64,000 nucleotides of DNA from the NCBI GenBank assembly GCA_902619825.1, contig CACNFT010000001.1:329534-393533 (forward strand), given 5' to 3'. This stretch comes from an uncultured Candidatus Actinomarina sp. (GTDB lineage: Bacteria; Actinomycetota; Acidimicrobiia; Actinomarinales; Actinomarinaceae). Position numbers and translations under genes: made by a program. The notes below the pieces were generated by a model that worked only from the letters and a program-made list of their open reading frames with translations, searched no databases and was not told where the DNA came from. Numbering within the stretch: the stretch's first letter is position 1; each line of letters starts with the position of its first letter. Shown here in pieces: positions 19,532-27,487 of the stretch.

Positions 19532-20308
19532 ATGATTCTTGAATGGCATCCACATTTTGACGTATGGGCACTTATTATCTCATTAGTTATATTTTTTGAA
19601 TACACAACCGATAACAATGAATTAAAAAAACCAAAAAGAAAATTTTGGTATTCTGGCTTGTTTATTCTCTGGCTCTTTACAGACTGGCCAATACATGATA
19701 TTGGAGAAAAGTATCTGTTTTCAGTTCATTCTGTTGAGCATCTTGTACTAGCACTTGTTTCTCCCCCATTGCTTCTTCTTGGTCTTCACAGTTCACAGAA
19801 AAAACTCATATCAATAAAGCCCTTTATTAATCTCCTTAAAATCACTAGTAAGCCTGTAGTTGCTTTCTTTTTATTTAATTTTGTAATGGTAGGAATGCAT
19901 TGGAGTACAGTTGTTAACTTGATGGTCACCAATCATATATTTCATTTTTTTGTACATTCAATAATGTTGCTTGTATCACTTAACATGTGGGTCCCGGTTA
20001 TTGGTTTCAGCGATGAAGTAAATAAGTTAAGTTCAGCTGCAAGCATAGGATACCTATTCTTACAATCATTATTACCGACAGTGCCTGCAAGTTTCTTAGC
20101 ATTTGGTACCGAACCTCTATATTCAGCATATGTTGGCATTGATAACATATTTAATATTTCTACTTTGAATGATCAGGTTCTTGGTGGATTAATTTTGAAA
20201 TTAGGTGGAGGAATAATTCTTTGGGTATCAATATTAACAATTTGGATGAGATGGTACAAAACAGAAAAAACCTTTGATGATGTAGTTAGAAATGTCTCAT
20301 CAGACTAA
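19532..20308 (+). CDS. ctaG: Cytochrome c oxidase assembly factor CtaG (caa3 type)
   Basis: 258 residues, seven or so hydrophobic helices. The His-containing segments typical of caa3_CtaG are present: WHPHFDVW at the N-terminus, FSVHSVEHLVLALVSPPLLL, GMHWSTV and NHIFHFFVHSIML. The family is needed for CuB insertion or assembly of caa3 oxidases in Gram-positive bacteria; it is not homologous to the Cox11-type CtaG of proteobacteria. It starts two bases after the subunit IV stop and is the last obvious oxidase gene of the operon. Confidence 0.88.
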   Translation: MILEWHPHFDVWALIISLVIFFEYTTDNNELKKPKRKFWYSGLFILWLFTDWPIHDIGEKYLFSVHSVEHLVLALVSPPLLLLGLHSSQKKLISIKPFINLLKITSKPVVAFFLFNFVMVGMHWSTVVNLMVTNHIFHFFVHSIMLLVSLNMWVPVIGFSDEVNKLSSAASIGYLFLQSLLPTVPASFLAFGTEPLYSAYVGIDNIFNISTLNDQVLGGLILKLGGGIILWVSILTIWMRWYKTEKTFDDVVRNVSSD

Positions 20309-20324
20309 AATTTAAATAAATCTC

Positions 20325-21443
20325 ATGGATGAAAAGTTAGTAGAACAAATAAGTACAGATACAGGTGTACCTCAAGAATTGGTTTCTCGTTCAGCACAAG
20401 CTAGAGCGGAAGCTAATGGAGTCGATGTTAACGCAATTCTTGCAAGTTGGTCCAGCGGAGAAGCTCCAGCAGTGAGTTCTGCTCCCGTAGAAACGGTTGT
20501 AGAAGAGGCTCCCGTAGAAACGGTTATAGAAGAGGCTCCCGTAGAAACGGTTGTAGAAGAGTCTCCTGTAGAAACGGTTGTAGAAGAGTCTCCCGTAGAA
20601 ACAGTACTAAGTTTCGTTGATGAAGAAATTCCTCCACCAGCTCAACTCTCAGTGAAAATTTTTAGAGCTTTACAGTATGGAACAGTTTTTGGAATCGTTG
20701 CTGGATTTATTCAGGCATTTATCGTAAGTTCATATCTTTATGAAGGTCTAATTCTAGAGTCCGAAACTCTAAATTTGATTGCAAACTATACCCCTACTCA
20801 GTACATTTTGAATATTGCTTTAACTACAACTTTTTTTGCTGTAATAAGTTCAATAAACTTAAAAAAAATTCTCGAAAAAAATTATGAGGGTTTTGGAATT
20901 CTTACAAACGATAGGGAGTCGTTATTTCTTGGAGTTGGCCTTGGTTTAATATTTGGTTCTTCAATTGGATTTGCAATAACTTCAAATATCGGGGTAACTA
21001 TAGAAGCAATACTTGAAGACGATGTTACGACTTATCTAATTCCGGTAATTGGATCTTTTTGGAGGATTGTATTGTTTTCAACTATCTCGCAAGCAATAAT
21101 TGCTTCAATCGTGATGGTCTTTGGTATACCTAAAGGTTTGGACATATATGAGCTGAAAGAGGCAAATGTAATTAGAAATAGAGTAACTGGATCTATTGTA
21201 ATTCCGTTGGGGGCAATTTTATTTGGTGGTGTAATATCAGTATTAATTTCTCAAGTATTTATTAATTTTCACGATTATGCACCTTTATTTGCACTAATAA
21301 TATCTGCAGCAATTTTATTGTTTGCTTCTGTAATGAGTTCTGCACCAAAAATTAAAATTACTAGAAACGAGGTGCTTATCGCTGCAACAGGTGTTATTAC
21401 ACTAACTGTAATAATTGCTAGTGTTGCAGCTAGCCAAAATTAA
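20325..21443 (+). CDS. Membrane protein with N-terminal helical domain and acidic PVETV repeats (unknown function)
   Basis: 372 residues; not recognised at the functional level. Residues 1-45 (VPQELVSRSAQARAEANGVD and around) look like a small soluble helical domain. They are followed by a tandem of four full and one partial copies of a nine-residue acidic unit, PVETVVEEA/S (about 53-94). About seven hydrophobic helices then fill 115-372. It starts 17 bases after ctaG and could belong to the oxidase operon or stand alone. The repeat linker probably holds the N-terminal domain away from the membrane. No enzyme motif was seen. Confidence 0.6.
   Translation: MDEKLVEQISTDTGVPQELVSRSAQARAEANGVDVNAILASWSSGEAPAVSSAPVETVVEEAPVETVIEEAPVETVVEESPVETVVEESPVETVLSFVDEEIPPPAQLSVKIFRALQYGTVFGIVAGFIQAFIVSSYLYEGLILESETLNLIANYTPTQYILNIALTTTFFAVISSINLKKILEKNYEGFGILTNDRESLFLGVGLGLIFGSSIGFAITSNIGVTIEAILEDDVTTYLIPVIGSFWRIVLFSTISQAIIASIVMVFGIPKGLDIYELKEANVIRNRVTGSIVIPLGAILFGGVISVLISQVFINFHDYAPLFALIISAAILLFASVMSSAPKIKITRNEVLIAATGVITLTVIIASVAASQN
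20481..20606 (+). repeat. 27-base in-frame tandem repeat (four full copies plus a partial fifth)
   Basis: Units begin at 20481, 20508, 20535, 20562 and 20589 (the last partial, about 18 bases). Each reads close to gctcccgtagaaacggttg followed by tagaagag, with a few substitutions (gct to tct, gtt to ata). The unit length is a multiple of three, so copy number can change without a frameshift. It encodes the acidic linker of the surrounding membrane protein. Confidence 0.92.
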
Positions 21444-21508
21444 TTTAACAAAAATGTAATACATTATTGCAAAAGGACTGCTATATTATTCTCATGTTTA
21501 AATTAAAT

Positions 21509-21591
21509 GCGGCAAAAGTGGTGGTGATCTACATATAGATAGCCCTGTTGCATGCGTTTGATGGACCGGGCAGATTGCCCGGATTTTTTTT
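21509..21591 (+). ncRNA. Structured leader RNA upstream of the glyoxylate-shunt operon (putative attenuator or riboswitch)
   Basis: A non-coding stretch between the 20325-21443 gene and the 74-residue gene can fold into a closed structure. The outer helix pairs 21509-21515 (GCGGCAA) with 21548-21555 (TTGCATGC). The hairpin ATCTA-CATA-TAGAT lies at 21527-21540, and an intrinsic terminator at 21566-21591. GCCC at 21542-21545 could alternatively pair with GGGC at 21568-21571 and open the terminator. A TATATT at 21482-21487 may be the -10. I could not match it to a riboswitch class I know. It could also be a free small RNA. Confidence 0.5.
21566..21591 (+). terminator. Intrinsic terminator just before the small-protein/aceA/aceB genes
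   Basis: A perfect 7-base G+C-rich stem, CCGGGCA and TGCCCGG, with loop GAT, followed by A and eight T residues. It ends only 12 bases before the ATG at 21604, so it would cut transcription ahead of the downstream genes unless it is antiterminated. This is the G+C-richest hairpin noted in the window. Confidence 0.88.
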
Positions 21592-21603
21592 GAAAGGAAA
21601 AAA

Positions 21604-21828
21604 ATGATTGACGAAAACACGTTTTATGATGAAGAATATTATGAAAAAGATGATGAAAAAAAATCATCTAAATTCGTGAATAATTTTCTTTCTTTTGAAG
21701 ATAAAATCTTCAGAGCTCCTTACAACTTTTTGAAAAAAATTGGATTTATACGAACTTATCGAAATGTTGCAAAAAAATTAAAACAAACAAAAGACGACAT
21801 TTACGAAAGTTTTTATGATGGAGAATAA
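21604..21828 (+). CDS. Small charged protein of unknown function
   Basis: 74 residues with no signal peptide or membrane helix. The N-terminal third is rich in Asp, Glu, Tyr and Lys ([20 protein letters not shown]); the rest is basic and amphipathic ([20 protein letters not shown]). AAAGGA seven bases before the ATG is a usable ribosome site. The end overlaps the isocitrate lyase start by 14 bases, so it is translated in the same operon, under the leader-terminator described above. Not recognised. Being the first gene after a regulated leader makes a regulatory or accessory role possible. Confidence 0.6.
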   Translation: MIDENTFYDEEYYEKDDEKKSSKFVNNFLSFEDKIFRAPYNFLKKIGFIRTYRNVAKKLKQTKDDIYESFYDGE

Positions 21829-23101
21829 AGATCACTTAGATGCCGCTTTGTTGGCTAAAGAATGGGAATCTAACCCTAGATGGAAAGATACTGAAAGAAA
21901 CTATTCAGCAGAAGATGTTGTTTCTTTAAGAAACTCAATAAATATAGAGTATTCTCTTTCACAAAATGGCTCTTCAAACTTGTGGAACTTACTAAATCGA
22001 GAAAAAGAATGGATTTCAGCCTTAGGTGCTTTGTCAGGTAATCAGGCAGTACAAATGGCGAAGGCTGGCCTTGAGGCTATTTATTTAAGTGGTTGGCAGG
22101 TAGCTGCAGACTCAAACCTCGGAGATACGACATATCCTGACCAATCTCTATACCCAAGTAACAGTGCACCTAACCTTGCAAAAAAAATAAATAATGCACT
22201 TTTAAGAGCTGAGCAGGTAGATAAAACCGATGGAATTGAGTCGACAAACTATATTATTCCAATTGTTGCTGACGGTGAAGCAGGATTTGGAGGAGCATTG
22301 AATGTTTTTGAACTTACGAAAAAATTCATAGAGGCTGGAGTTGCTGCAGTTCATTTTGAAGATCAACTTGCTGCTGAAAAAAAATGTGGCCATATGGGAG
22401 GAAAAGTTCTTGTTCCGACAAGCCAACATATCCGAACATTAACCTCTGCAAGGCTTGCAGCTGATACACTTGGAGTTCCACTTGTAATAATTGCTAGAAC
22501 TGACGCTCTGGGTGCAAATTTACTTACCAGTGATATCGATGAAATTGATTCAAAGTTTGTAACTGGAGAGAGAACCGCTGAAGGATTTTACAGAGTAAAT
22601 AATGGACCTGAAGCAGCTATTTCAAGAGCATTATCTTATGCCCCTTATTCAGACTTAGTTTGGTGTGAAACATCTAAACCAGATCTAGGCTTTGCAAAAG
22701 ATTTTGCAGAAGCTGTGCGTGAAAAATATCCAAATAAGCTTATGGCTTATAATTGTTCTCCATCATTTAATTGGAAAGCTTCGCTAAATGAAAAGGAAAT
22801 TGAAACATTCCAAGAACAGCTAAATTCATTTGGATATAAATTTCAATTCATAACATTGGCAGGTTTTCATGCCCTCAATACTTCAATGTTTGAATTAGCT
22901 ACAAACTATAAGGGTGGAAATATGTCATCTTATGTCGAACTTCAAGAAAAGGAATTTTCACTTGAAGAAAAAGGGTTTACCTCTGTTAAGCATCAGAGAG
23001 AAGTTGGAGCCGGTTACTTTGACAAAGTATCAACAATTATTTCAGGTGGCGATGCCTCTACACTAGCACTAGAGGGTTCTACCGAAGAAGAACAGTTTTA
23101 A
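21815..23101 (+). CDS. aceA: Isocitrate lyase
   Basis: 428 residues. The catalytic signature KKCGH is at 189-193 (catalytic Cys C191). Also present are [20 protein letters not shown], the metal-binding DGEAGFGG stretch near 150-157 and the [13 protein letters not shown] segment. It splits isocitrate to glyoxylate and succinate, allowing growth on acetate or fatty-acid-derived carbon. Two adjacent ATGs (21815 and 21818) are possible starts. The stop overlaps malate synthase by one base, so the two shunt enzymes are made together. Confidence 0.96.
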   Translation: MMENKDHLDAALLAKEWESNPRWKDTERNYSAEDVVSLRNSINIEYSLSQNGSSNLWNLLNREKEWISALGALSGNQAVQMAKAGLEAIYLSGWQVAADSNLGDTTYPDQSLYPSNSAPNLAKKINNALLRAEQVDKTDGIESTNYIIPIVADGEAGFGGALNVFELTKKFIEAGVAAVHFEDQLAAEKKCGHMGGKVLVPTSQHIRTLTSARLAADTLGVPLVIIARTDALGANLLTSDIDEIDSKFVTGERTAEGFYRVNNGPEAAISRALSYAPYSDLVWCETSKPDLGFAKDFAEAVREKYPNKLMAYNCSPSFNWKASLNEKEIETFQEQLNSFGYKFQFITLAGFHALNTSMFELATNYKGGNMSSYVELQEKEFSLEEKGFTSVKHQREVGAGYFDKVSTIISGGDASTLALEGSTEEEQF

Positions 23102-24672
23102 TGATTGAAATCCAATCAAATAAAAAAAATGAATACCAATCAATATTATCTAATGATGCAATAAATTTTTTAGAAAAAATTTGCTCAAATTTTGAAATCA
23201 GTCGTCAAGAAATTTTAGAGAATAGAAAAAAAATACAAAATGCAATTTCATCAGGTACTAAACTCTCTTTTCCGAAAGATAAAAAAATAAGAGAGGGTGA
23301 CTGGAAAGTTACTCCGCCTCCAAAAGATGTAGCAAATAGGAACGTTGAAATTACTGGTCCAGTTGATAGAAAAATGATAATAAATGCCTTAAATTCTGGT
23401 GCCGATGTATTCATGGCAGATTTTGAAGATTCAACTTCACCTACCTGGAACAACATAATGAATGGTCAAATAAATTTACTTGATGCAAATTTGAAGAAAC
23501 TTGAATTTGTTGATCCAAAAAACAAAAAGACATACACTCTAGATTCAGAAAGTAACACAAGCCTTTTTGTAAGGCCAAGAGGTTTACACCTTGATGAGAA
23601 AAATGTATTGATAAATGAGTTACCAATTTCAGGAGCATTTTTAGATTTTGCTCTATATACATTTCATAATGCAAAACTAAGATTAGATAACGGCATTGGT
23701 ACGTACTTCTATATACCAAAGCTTGAAAATAGTAAAGAATCACAACTCTGGGATGACATATTTTCTTTTTCTGAAGATGAATTAGATCTACCCAGAGGAA
23801 CAATTAGAGCTACTGTTCTCCTTGAAACAATTTCGGCTTCATTTGAAATTGAAGAGATGCTTTATTCTTTAAAAGAGCACTCTCTTGGTATGAATGCAGG
23901 CAGATGGGATTATATTTTTAGTGCAATAAAAAAACATAGGGACCTAGAAGAAATCAATTTTCCAGATAGATCACAAATTACCATGACTGTTCCATTTATG
24001 AAAGCATATACTGAACTGCTCGTACAAAGTTGTCACAAAAGAGGAGCTCATGCAATAGGAGGTATGTCTGCATTTATTCCAAATAGAAGAGATACAGATG
24101 TTACTGAGAAAGCATTAGAAAATGTTAAGAAAGATAAAGAGCGAGAAGTTTCTATGGGGTTTGATGGTTCTTGGGTAGCTCATCCAGATTTAGTAAAAGT
24201 ATGTAAAGATGTGTTCCAAAATTCCTTAGGTACAAAAGAAAACCAAATTGACTATGTACCTAACGAACCAATTATATCTGAAGAGATGCTCCAAGATTTT
24301 AACATTCCCAATTCAACAATTACCGAAGAAGGGATAAGAACAAACATACGTGTAGGCATCTTGTATATCCAATCATGGCTTCTAGGACAAGGAGCAGCTG
24401 CATTATTTAATCTTATGGAGGATGCTGCTACAGCTGAGATTTCAAGATCACAATTATGGCAATGGCTAAATAATAAAGCAGTGACTGAATCAGACAATAT
24501 GATTACTAAAGGTTTTATAAGTGAATTAATTGATGACGAAGTAAATAAAATAAAAGAGATTCAGGAAAACTCAGAAATGCTGAATGAAGCAGTAGAGGTA
24601 TTTAGCGATCTTATTTTTGATGAGAATTTCGAAGAATTTTTGACTTTATCAGCTTATAATTTAATAGATTAG
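23101..24672 (+). CDS. aceB: Malate synthase A
   Basis: 523 residues, the type A length. Recognisable stretches are VEITGPVDRKMIINALNSGA, FMADFEDSTSPTW (about 104-116), VRPRGLHLDE, the catalytic-base region RATVLLETISASFEIEEML, GMNAGRWDYIFS and GFDGSWVAHPDLV. It condenses glyoxylate with acetyl-CoA to malate, completing the glyoxylate shunt with aceA directly upstream (TAATG overlap). The short-chain dehydrogenase gene follows after three bases and is probably in the same transcript. Confidence 0.96.
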   Translation: MIEIQSNKKNEYQSILSNDAINFLEKICSNFEISRQEILENRKKIQNAISSGTKLSFPKDKKIREGDWKVTPPPKDVANRNVEITGPVDRKMIINALNSGADVFMADFEDSTSPTWNNIMNGQINLLDANLKKLEFVDPKNKKTYTLDSESNTSLFVRPRGLHLDEKNVLINELPISGAFLDFALYTFHNAKLRLDNGIGTYFYIPKLENSKESQLWDDIFSFSEDELDLPRGTIRATVLLETISASFEIEEMLYSLKEHSLGMNAGRWDYIFSAIKKHRDLEEINFPDRSQITMTVPFMKAYTELLVQSCHKRGAHAIGGMSAFIPNRRDTDVTEKALENVKKDKEREVSMGFDGSWVAHPDLVKVCKDVFQNSLGTKENQIDYVPNEPIISEEMLQDFNIPNSTITEEGIRTNIRVGILYIQSWLLGQGAAALFNLMEDAATAEISRSQLWQWLNNKAVTESDNMITKGFISELIDDEVNKIKEIQENSEMLNEAVEVFSDLIFDENFEEFLTLSAYNLID

Positions 24673-24675
24673 ACT

Positions 24676-25524
24676 ATGTCATTTTTTAAAGATAAAACAA
24701 TAATTATGAGTGGAGGATCAAGAGGTGTTGGTCTTGAAATTGCAAAAGCACTCGGTAAAGATGGTGCAAACGTTGTCATACTTGCAAAAACAACAGAACC
24801 TCATCCTACACTTCCTGGAACAATTTATACTGCTGCAGAGGAAATAGAATCTGTAGGAGGAAATGCTTTACCTGTTGTATGTGATATCAGATTTGAAGAA
24901 CAGGTTGAAAATGCTGTAAATGATGCTGTTGAAAAATTTGGTGGAATTGATATTTGTGTAAATAATGCAAGTGCAATTCATCTTACTGATACTGTCAATA
25001 CTCCAATGAAAAGATATGATTTAATGCATGGGATAAATGTAAGAGGAACTTTTATGCTTAGTCAAAAAACAATACCTTATTTAAAAAATGGAGATAATCC
25101 ACACATACTTACTTTATCTCCTCCTCTTAATTTCGATAGAAAATGGTTTGGGATGACACTAGCTTACACTACAGCAAAATATGGAATGACATTGATTGCT
25201 CATGGACTGGCAGAAGAGCTTGGAAAATTTGGAATTGCATCAAATTGTTTGTGGCCCAGGACTTCTTTAGACACTGCGGCTGTTAGAAATGTTATTGGGG
25301 CAGAGCTTGTCAAAGGTTCAAGAAAACCCTCTATTTACGCAGATGCTGCATATGCAGTGTTAAAAAGAGATTCTTCAACATGTACTGGTAATTTCTTTCT
25401 TGACCAAGACGTTCTTGAGGAAGAAGGTATTACAGATTTTGATCAATACGCAGTTGATCCTGAGGCAACTTTAGTTTCAGATTTTTTTGTTGATGATAAT
25501 CCAGAAGACTGGCTACAAGCTTAA
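24676..25524 (+). CDS. Short-chain dehydrogenase/reductase, HSDL2-like
   Basis: 282 residues. The NAD(P)-binding SGGSRGVGLEIAKAL is at about 12-26, NNASA near 96 and the active-site segment YTTAKYGM (YxxxK) near 162. The stretch SPPLNFDRKWFGMTLAYTTA is characteristic of the HSDL2-type subgroup, which in eukaryotes is linked to peroxisomal or mitochondrial lipid metabolism. The substrate is unknown. Its position after aceA-aceB and near an acyl-CoA dehydrogenase is consistent with fatty-acid-related metabolism. It ends before a bidirectional terminator. Confidence 0.85.
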   Translation: MSFFKDKTIIMSGGSRGVGLEIAKALGKDGANVVILAKTTEPHPTLPGTIYTAAEEIESVGGNALPVVCDIRFEEQVENAVNDAVEKFGGIDICVNNASAIHLTDTVNTPMKRYDLMHGINVRGTFMLSQKTIPYLKNGDNPHILTLSPPLNFDRKWFGMTLAYTTAKYGMTLIAHGLAEELGKFGIASNCLWPRTSLDTAAVRNVIGAELVKGSRKPSIYADAAYAVLKRDSSTCTGNFFLDQDVLEEEGITDFDQYAVDPEATLVSDFFVDDNPEDWLQA

Positions 25525-25620
25525 TTTTCACGTGAGTCTATAAATTTATTTTTATAGAATTCTATAAGACTAAATTCGCACAAATTAAAGCAAAAAATAG
25601 TTTGCTTTGTAAATTTAAAA

Positions 25621-25661
25621 CCAAGAAAAGTTATCACAAAAAGTGATAACTTTATCTTTGG
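25621..25661. terminator. Bidirectional intrinsic terminator between convergent genes
   Basis: A perfect 11-base stem, AAAGTTATCAC (25627-25637) and GTGATAACTTT (25643-25653), with loop AAAAA. It is extended outward by CCAA/TTGG with small bulges. It lies between the SDR gene (plus) and the DsrE-like gene (minus) and can serve both strands. It is the only clear terminator hairpin I saw at a convergent junction in the window. Confidence 0.75.
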
Positions 25662-25706
25662 TTTAAGTATTGTTTTAAAACTTTAGCAAGAACCAAAATT
25701 GTAATA

Positions 25707-26072
25707 CTAGAGTGATATAACCTGGTCAGGCATATTTCCTGATAGTGCACCGTAAAGATCTGGGAAGCATCCTACTGCCACTCCATCAACTGTTCCTTCA
25801 GGAACATAGCCACCATCAGTTTTTTCAGAGGCTAATCCTCTTTGATTTGCGCACTGATCACACATCATTAGTAGCATGCCTTTTTCTGTAGCCAACTTTG
25901 ATAGTCTTTCTCCTTTGGGGTTGCCTTTTTGGAGAAGCATTGTATTGTCGTCAAAAAAGAAAATCCCGACCACTTCTACACCATGACTGTCACTTTCAAG
26001 TTGTGGAAGAATCATCTCTCCAACTTTATAGTTTGCAGCATTTGGTGTGTTTAATACATAAGCAACTTTCAT
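25707..26072 (-). CDS. DsrE/DsrF-like small protein with CxxC motif
   Basis: 121 residues with the DsrE-like alpha/beta pattern: MKVAYVLNTPNAANYKVGEM at the N-terminus, VEVVGIFFFDDNTMLLQKGN in the middle, and MLLMMCDQCANQRGLA with C72-x2-C75. The C-terminus is GNMPDQVISL. DsrE-fold proteins carry or sense sulfur or selenium on cysteines; DsrE-like proteins are among the families I recall with selenocysteine forms elsewhere, but both positions are Cys here. It is co-directional with and 49 bases after the ferritin-like gene. The specific role is unknown. Confidence 0.7.
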   Translation of the reverse strand: MKVAYVLNTPNAANYKVGEMILPQLESDSHGVEVVGIFFFDDNTMLLQKGNPKGERLSKLATEKGMLLMMCDQCANQRGLASEKTDGGYVPEGTVDGVAVGCFPDLYGALSGNMPDQVISL

Positions 26073-26121
26073 TTCTAACTTTCTAATTTATTAATGTAAT
26101 AAAGAATAAATAATTTTTAAA

Positions 26122-26529
26122 TTAACTCAAGCTTAAAAGATAAAGAGTTCTACTGTTTGTTTCTGAAATTTCTTCAAGTATATTTTCGATATCATCAAAC
26201 TCATTAGATTCATTCAACTCAGCAACATATCCAGACATAGTTGTTACTTGTTTTTTGAAATCAAGAATTTTGTTTTTAGTTTCTTCTTTTGAGAAGTAAT
26301 TTTCTAGAGAATATGGTCCCTCACTAAATTTTAAGCGGGTATTTTGATTGCCTTGCCAGGACTCAACAAACTTATCGTTTAGTAAGGTGAGGCTTTCATA
26401 GTATTCACCTAAGGCATCATGCTCAGAATATGATTGAGTCTGCCAGTGAAAAACTTGTATGTTGTTTAAAAAACTTATTGTGTAAGATACAAATTCGTCA
26501 ATTTTTAAATTTAAAGTTTTAACATTCAT
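26122..26529 (-). CDS. Ferritin-like/DUF5856-type small helical protein
   Basis: 135 residues, all-helical by inspection, with the opening helix LNNIQVFHWQTQSYSEHDAL resembling the start of Dps/ferritin-like proteins (HWQT...EH..L). It is shorter than Dps, and the full Dps metal-site set (H, D, E) is not obvious. The Dps-like fold, possibly DUF5856, is inferred from this pattern. It precedes the DsrE-like gene on the minus strand and is divergent from the PfkB kinase. A stress or metal-related role is plausible but unproven. Confidence 0.55.
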   Translation of the reverse strand: MNVKTLNLKIDEFVSYTISFLNNIQVFHWQTQSYSEHDALGEYYESLTLLNDKFVESWQGNQNTRLKFSEGPYSLENYFSKEETKNKILDFKKQVTTMSGYVAELNESNEFDDIENILEEISETNSRTLYLLSLS

Positions 26530-26602
26530 AGGTTTTATTTAAACAAATTTGTGTTTTTATGATAAATTTTTAATCAAAGTAATACATAGTAAAATTATTA
26601 AT

Positions 26603-27448
26603 ATGGCGTTCAAAAATGTTCTTTGTTTTGGGACAATAAATCCAGACTTTATTTATTTTATTGATAATTTACCAGTTTTAGGCGGAGACATAAGAAGTAA
26701 TGACTACAAAATTAGACCTGGTGGCACAGCTATAAATTGCGCAGCAAATATTGCAAATTGGGGTGCAAATGTAGAAATTGCTGGAAATAGTATTGGTAAT
26801 GATGAGTTTGGAAAATACCTTATTAATTATCTTGATGTATCAGGTATAAGATATGAAAGTGTAATAGTAAAGGAACACCTTACTCCAACTTGTTCAATTT
26901 ATGTCGATAAAAAAGGTGAAAGAACAATAATATCCTCAGGTTACGAGTTTTGTGAATGGAGTGACATGAACAAAATAAATGATTTTGACTCTCTAATAAT
27001 AGATAGATATTCAATTCCATTTATCAAGGATGATCTCAAAAAACTTAGTAAAGATATTTTTATAACTCAAGCTGGATACCAGGAAGAGATTGAATACAAA
27101 ATAAACTTTTTAGTCGTAAGCAAAGATGAAATAGATGTTGAAGAGGCAAATAGACTTCTTAATGAAGGTTTAGTTGACTGGATACTCTTAACCTCCTCAA
27201 ATCTTCCTGCCCGGCTTCTTAGCAGTGAAGGAACATTAGAAATAACACCGCCAGATTTTAAAACGATTAACTCAACAGGTGCTGGTGATGCAACTGCAGC
27301 ATATATTGGTGCTTTTGGAATTGAAAATATCATTGAAAGTGTCAAAGGTGCCTGTGCTGCTGGTGCAATTACTGCTGGAACAGAGGAACCTCCCACATTT
27401 GAAAAAATAATTGAGGTTTCTCAACTAGTGGAAATAAAACCACGCTAA
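26603..27448 (+). CDS. PfkB-family carbohydrate kinase
   Basis: 281 residues from the ATG at 26603 (MAFKNVLCFGTINPDFIYFI). An upstream ATG at 26549 is in frame but adds an unconserved stretch. The substrate lid region GGDIRSNDYKIRPGGTAINCA is near 29-49, and the C-terminal signature INSTGAGDATAAYIGAFG carries the catalytic Asp in GAGD. Ribokinase/PfkB enzymes phosphorylate sugars or nucleosides; the exact substrate cannot be read. It stands between the ferritin-like gene and the acyl-CoA dehydrogenase with short gaps on both sides. Confidence 0.85.
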   Translation: MAFKNVLCFGTINPDFIYFIDNLPVLGGDIRSNDYKIRPGGTAINCAANIANWGANVEIAGNSIGNDEFGKYLINYLDVSGIRYESVIVKEHLTPTCSIYVDKKGERTIISSGYEFCEWSDMNKINDFDSLIIDRYSIPFIKDDLKKLSKDIFITQAGYQEEIEYKINFLVVSKDEIDVEEANRLLNEGLVDWILLTSSNLPARLLSSEGTLEITPPDFKTINSTGAGDATAAYIGAFGIENIIESVKGACAAGAITAGTEEPPTFEKIIEVSQLVEIKPR

Positions 27449-27487
27449 GGATTTTATGATTTTTCTAATTTTAGTTTAAAATAGAGT

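Noticed and set aside
21509-21591. Assignment of the leader to a known riboswitch (fluoride, glycine, SAM, preQ1, ZTP)
   Set aside because: None of the conserved core sequences of these classes that I remember is present.
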